DNA of 64,000 bases from Streptomyces sp. GSL17-111 (GTDB lineage Bacteria; Actinomycetota; Actinomycetes; Streptomycetales; Streptomycetaceae). How positions within the stretch are numbered: position 1 is the stretch's first letter; each line of letters opens with the position of its first letter. A model generated the notes under the pieces. The model was not told the origin of the DNA, ran no database searches, and saw only the letters and a list, made by a program, of their open reading frames with translations. Positions 60,912 through 64,000 of this stretch are shown here, piece by piece. The stretch covers positions 376,001-440,000 of the forward strand of contig NZ_JBAJNS010000001.1 of assembly GCF_037911585.1 (NCBI RefSeq), read 5' to 3'. The position numbers were made by a program, and so were the translations under genes.

Positions 60912-61727
60912 CTACTTGCCCGTGAACTCCTCGTACGCCTTCAGGACCGTCTCCGTGGGACCGTCCATGCGCAGTTCGCCCTTCTCCAGCCACAGCACCC
61001 GGTCGCAGGTGTCCCGGATGGACTTGTTGTTGTGGCTGACGAGGAAGACCGTGCCGGCCTCCCTGCGCAGCTCGCGGATGCGGGCCTCGGAGCGCTTCTG
61101 GAACTTCTTGTCACCGGTCGCGAGCGCCTCGTCGATCATGAGGACGTCGTGCCGCTTGGCCGCCGCGATGGAGAACCGGAGCCGGGCGGCCATGCCGGAG
61201 GAGTAGGTGCGCATCGGCAGGGTGATGAAGTCGCCCTTCTCGTTGATGCCGGAGAAGTCGACGATCTCCTCGTACCGCTCCCGCACCTCCTCGCGCGACA
61301 TGCCCATCGCCAGCCCGCCGAGCACGACGTTGCGCTCGCCGGTCAGGTCGTTGAGCAGCGCCGCGTTGACGCCGAGCAGGGACGGCTGCCCGTCGGTGTA
61401 GACCTTGCCGCTCTCCACCGGCAGCAGCCCGGCGATGGCCCGCAGCAGCGTGGACTTCCCCGAGCCGTTCGAGCCGATCAGGCCGATGGCCTCGCCCCGG
61501 TAGGCGGTGAAGCTCACGCCCTTGACGGCGTGCACCTCGCGCACCCGGCCACTGGGCCTGCGGCGCACGATGCGGTTCAGGGCGGCGGTGGCGCTCCCCC
61601 GGCCGCCGCCCGCGCCGTAGACCCGGTAGACGATGTGGACGTCGTCGGCGATGACCGTCGGTCGGCGCCCGTCGCCCGCCGCAGGTCCCACCGTGTCCGT
61701 CGGACGTGTCGTTTCAGCCACGGCCAT
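60912..61727 (-). CDS. Polysaccharide/teichoic-acid ABC exporter ATPase (TagH-like)
   Basis: The 271-aa ATPase has Walker A GLIGSNGSGKSTLLRAIAGL, LTGERNVVLGGLAMGM, the signature YSSGMAARLRFSIA and Walker B DVLMIDEALATGDKKF, all typical of the TagH/Wzt O-antigen and teichoic acid exporter ATPases. Start at ATG 61727; the first residues overlap the permease 3' end by 14 bp. It powers export of a lipid-linked glycan with the permease. Confidence 0.93.
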   Translation of the reverse strand: MAVAETTRPTDTVGPAAGDGRRPTVIADDVHIVYRVYGAGGGRGSATAALNRIVRRRPSGRVREVHAVKGVSFTAYRGEAIGLIGSNGSGKSTLLRAIAGLLPVESGKVYTDGQPSLLGVNAALLNDLTGERNVVLGGLAMGMSREEVRERYEEIVDFSGINEKGDFITLPMRTYSSGMAARLRFSIAAAKRHDVLMIDEALATGDKKFQKRSEARIRELRREAGTVFLVSHNNKSIRDTCDRVLWLEKGELRMDGPTETVLKAYEEFTGK

Positions 61728-62658
61728 ACCGCTCCTCGGCCTTCCAGAAGTAGACGAAGCCCAGCACACCGGCGAACAGGGCCCACCCGAGCGCGAGCAG
61801 CCACGGGAAGGGCGCCAGATCTGCGTAGGTGTAGTCGTCGATCAGCGCGAAGCGCATGAGGTCCATGAAGACCGCCGCCGGGTTGGCGGCGGCGACGTCG
61901 GCCGCCCAGGTGGGCAGCGAGGCCCGCTCGGTCATCATGTGCTGGAGGGGGAACATCACGCCCGAGGCGTACATCCACGTCCGCAGCACGAACGGCATGA
62001 GCTGGGCCAGGTCCGGGGTGTGGCTGCCGAGACGGGCCATGATCATGGCCACTCCGCTGTTGAAGACGAACTGCAGCACCAGGATGGGCAGCACCAGCAG
62101 CCAGGACCACGCCGGGACCTGCCCGAAGGCGAGCAGCACCACGAACATCACGATCATCGCGTACATCAGCTGCTGGAGCTGCTGCAGCGCGAAGGAGATC
62201 GGCAGCGAGGCACGGGGGAAGTGCAGGGCCCGCACCAGTCCGACGTTCCCGGAGATCGCCCGCACCCCGGAGAGCACCGACTGCTGGGTGAAGGTGAAGA
62301 CGAAGACGCCGATCACCAGGAACGGGATGTAGTTCTCGCCTCCGCCGGGGACGCCTCCCCTGGCGTCCAGCAGGATCCCGAAGATGAAGAAGTACACCAG
62401 GGCGTTGAGCAGCGGGGTGGCGACCTGCCACAGCTGCCCGAGCTTGGCCTGGCTGTACTGGGCCTGGAGCTTGGCCCGGGAGAAGGCGCCGATGAAGTGC
62501 CTCCGCGCCCACAGCTGCCGCACGTAGGCGGGCAGCGACGGCCGGGCGCCGCTGACCGTCAGGCCGTACTTGGCCGCCAGCTGGGCCGGGGTCAGCCCGT
62601 CATCCGGGGAGGGGGGTGCGTTCACGACGACCGCACGATCGTGCGCTGACTCGCTCAC
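61714..62658 (-). CDS. Polysaccharide ABC exporter permease (TagG-like)
   Basis: The 314-aa ABC-2 permease has a cytosolic N-terminus with LTPAQLAAKYGLTVSGARPS, RRHFIGAFSRAKLQAQYSQA, then six hydrophobic segments such as LVYFFIFGILL, and a C-terminal ALGWALFAGVLGFVYFW. It is the membrane part of the exporter. GTG 62658. Possible substrate: a wall teichoic acid or related glycopolymer; the adjacent GT2 and phosphatidyltransferase-like genes support this. Confidence 0.9.
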   Translation of the reverse strand: MSESAHDRAVVVNAPPSPDDGLTPAQLAAKYGLTVSGARPSLPAYVRQLWARRHFIGAFSRAKLQAQYSQAKLGQLWQVATPLLNALVYFFIFGILLDARGGVPGGGENYIPFLVIGVFVFTFTQQSVLSGVRAISGNVGLVRALHFPRASLPISFALQQLQQLMYAMIVMFVVLLAFGQVPAWSWLLVLPILVLQFVFNSGVAMIMARLGSHTPDLAQLMPFVLRTWMYASGVMFPLQHMMTERASLPTWAADVAAANPAAVFMDLMRFALIDDYTYADLAPFPWLLALGWALFAGVLGFVYFWKAEERYGRG

Positions 62659-62721
62659 GGGGAAACTTTCGTCCTCTTGTGTGGAGGGGTCGGGAGCTGA
62701 ATGTTCTCAGACCCGAACTTG

Positions 62722-63621
62722 TCAGATGACGGGAGGTCGCCCCAGCCGGGTCATGCGCCACACCGTACGCCAGCGCATGGGGCGGCGGGGACCGCACGGC
62801 GTCGCCCAGCCCTCGCGGAAACCGCCCAGCCAGGCGCGCAGCGCGGCCTTCGAGGGCCGCCGGGCGAGCGTCAGCAGCACCCACACCCCCAGGTAGACGG
62901 GGATGAGGGCGGCGGGCAGCAGCCGCCGGGCCAGCCAGACCCGGTTGCGGGCCACCATGCGGTGGTAGACCGCGTGCCGGCTGGGCTGCGTCGTGGGGTG
63001 GTGCAGGACGCAGTCCGCGCGGTAGGCGATGTCCCAGCCGGCGTCCAGGGCCCGCCAGGCCAGGTCCGTCTCCTCGTGGGCGTAGAAGAAGTCGCCGGGC
63101 AGGGCCCCGACCTCCTGGACGACGGCGGTCCGCACCGCGCTCGCCCCGCCGAGGAAGGTGGTGACGGGCGAGGAGCGCAGGGGGTCGGCCGCGCGCAGCC
63201 GGGGCACGTGCCGCCGCTGGGTGACGCCGGTCTCCGGGTCGGCGATGCGGAAGCTGATGATCCCCAGACGGGCGTCGGCGGTGAACGCCTCCCGGCACCG
63301 CTCGGCGGTGTCGGTCAGCGGCAGGAGCCCGTCGTCGTCGAGGAAGAGGATGGCGTCCACGTTCCGCCCGCCGGGGCCGAAGGCCTCGATCCCGGCGTTC
63401 CGGCCGCCGGGGATGCCCAGGTTCTCCGGCAGTTCGACGGTGCGCAGCCCGCCGGGGAGGTCGGGCAGCTCGGGGAGCGGCGCCCCGTTGCCGACGACGA
63501 CGACCTCCACCGGCTCGCCCTCCTGGCGGGCCACGGACTCCAGCAGGGCGCGCAGCTCCTCGGGGCGGTTGCCCATGGTGAGGACGACCGCCCCGAGGGC
63601 GAAGCGCGCGGAGCCGCTCAT
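62722..63621 (-). CDS. Glycosyltransferase family 2
   Basis: The 299-aa GT2 has GAVVLTMGNRPEELRALLES, VVGNGAPLPELPD, LFLDDDGLLPLTD (DDD) and YAHEETDLAWRALDAGWD (acceptor motif), with a C-terminal hydrophobic helix. ATG 63621 overlaps the upstream membrane protein gene by 4 bp. It likely extends the polymer exported by the adjacent ABC system. Confidence 0.9.
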   Translation of the reverse strand: MSGSARFALGAVVLTMGNRPEELRALLESVARQEGEPVEVVVVGNGAPLPELPDLPGGLRTVELPENLGIPGGRNAGIEAFGPGGRNVDAILFLDDDGLLPLTDTAERCREAFTADARLGIISFRIADPETGVTQRRHVPRLRAADPLRSSPVTTFLGGASAVRTAVVQEVGALPGDFFYAHEETDLAWRALDAGWDIAYRADCVLHHPTTQPSRHAVYHRMVARNRVWLARRLLPAALIPVYLGVWVLLTLARRPSKAALRAWLGGFREGWATPCGPRRPMRWRTVWRMTRLGRPPVI

Positions 63622-64000
63622 CGCAGCCTGCTGGAGGCCAGGACCGACACCAGGTGCAGCACGGTCTGGAGCACCGCGACGGCGGCGAGCACGGCCACGC
63701 CCAGCCGGGTCCAGAACAGCCCGCCGACGGCGAAGTCGACCAGGGCGACCAGCAGGATGAACAGCGACGCCTCGACGCCGCCGACCAGCCGGTGGAACTT
63801 CAGCGCCGCCGCCGCGCGACGGGCGACGGCCAGCCCGGAGGAGCGCGGGACGGCCGCCGCGTCCTGGACGGCGGGCAGGCCGCTGCGGGCCCGCGCGACG
63901 TCCACCAGATCGGTCTCCGCCTTGATCAGGATGGCGCCGAGCGCGGCCATGCCGCCCAGGAACGCCCACATCCAGTTCGCCTCGCCGTCGGTGCCGAACA
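63618..64000 (-). CDS. Membrane protein, probably CDP-alcohol phosphatidyltransferase C-terminal part (5' end off window)
   Basis: The frame continues past the window edge; about 127 codons are visible. It has GTDGEANWMWAFLGGMAALG, a short loop ETDLVDVARARSGLP, and two C-terminal hydrophobic helices (ASLFILLVALVDFAVGGLFW, LAAVAVLQTVLHLVSVLASS). The CDP-alcohol catalytic motif would lie outside. It overlaps the GT2 start by 4 bp and may synthesise a lipid carrier or phosphopolyol for the exported glycan. Identification is tentative. Confidence 0.55.
   Translation of the reverse strand, partial: FGTDGEANWMWAFLGGMAALGAILIKAETDLVDVARARSGLPAVQDAAAVPRSSGLAVARRAAAALKFHRLVGGVEASLFILLVALVDFAVGGLFWTRLGVAVLAAVAVLQTVLHLVSVLASSRLR

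Overview
The window is high-GC actinobacterial DNA, almost certainly a Streptomyces or close relative. Third codon positions are strongly G/C, 4-bp ATGA/GTGA overlaps are common, and there are rare TTA codons. It carries a conservon (cvn operon), a hopanoid-type squalene operon, an Rpf/LysM/M23 wall hydrolase and small Streptomyces-typical proteins (DUF6227, DUF5709, DUF6343, DUF6480). I see no rRNA, tRNA, CRISPR array, prophage or complete insertion sequence. It reads as chromosomal arm or arm/core-boundary DNA.

Layout. (1) 0-9.3 kb: the end of an ImmA/IrrE-type peptidase gene, then a hydantoin/oxoproline-type catabolic locus: hyuA-hyuB on the plus strand, and a PucR regulator, a DUF917 protein and a degenerate HyuA-like protein on the minus strand. 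hyuA and a neighbouring hypothetical gene carry TTA codons near their starts, suggesting bldA dependence. (2) 9.7-15.4 kb: a TetR-controlled DrrAB-type drug exporter with a clear tandem operator, an ATP-dependent DNA ligase, a HIT protein and a metallothionein-like protein. (3) 15.4-21.5 kb: a lipid-metabolism locus (acyl-CoA ligase, FabG4-type reductase, MaoC dehydratase, TetR, SCP2 protein). It matches the mycobacterial fadA2/fabG4/htdX/fadE5 neighbourhood, but the thiolase and acyl-CoA dehydrogenase survive only as truncated remnants. Two near-identical 32-bp TetR-type operators remain. (4) 21.5-26.3 kb: glyA behind a ZTP riboswitch, small DUF proteins and a secreted wall hydrolase. (5) 26.3-34.2 kb: a stress island. 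Five genes are preceded by promoters matching the Streptomyces SigB consensus (GNNT-N14-16-GGGTAC), and a sixth such promoter precedes chaB at 47.3 kb. (6) 33-46.8 kb: a glycan locus. Its core is a tightly overlapping operon (35.4-46.8 kb) with GmhA, HldE and GmhB homologues for nucleotide-activated heptose, two GT9 heptosyltransferase-like enzymes, five other glycosyltransferases and a carbamoyltransferase; a UXS-like epimerase gene precedes it and a pyruvyltransferase-like gene lies upstream on the opposite strand. (7) 47.5-54.3 kb: a methyltransferase coupled to a PAS-GGDEF-EAL protein, then a GAF protein and the cvnABCD conservon. (8) 54.5-60.7 kb: AlkB, a tyrosine phosphatase, and hpnC-hpnD-hpnE plus a polyprenyl diphosphate synthase, without squalene-hopene cyclase next to them. 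(9) 60.9-64 kb: a TagGH-type polysaccharide ABC exporter, a glycosyltransferase and a truncated membrane protein, probably a CDP-alcohol phosphatidyltransferase.

The most notable systems are the heptose glycan operon, the SigB promoter island with its flanking genes, and the half-decayed but still operator-equipped beta-oxidation locus. One 31-bp inverted repeat in cvnA resembles a sequencing-adapter palindrome and should be checked as a possible assembly artefact.
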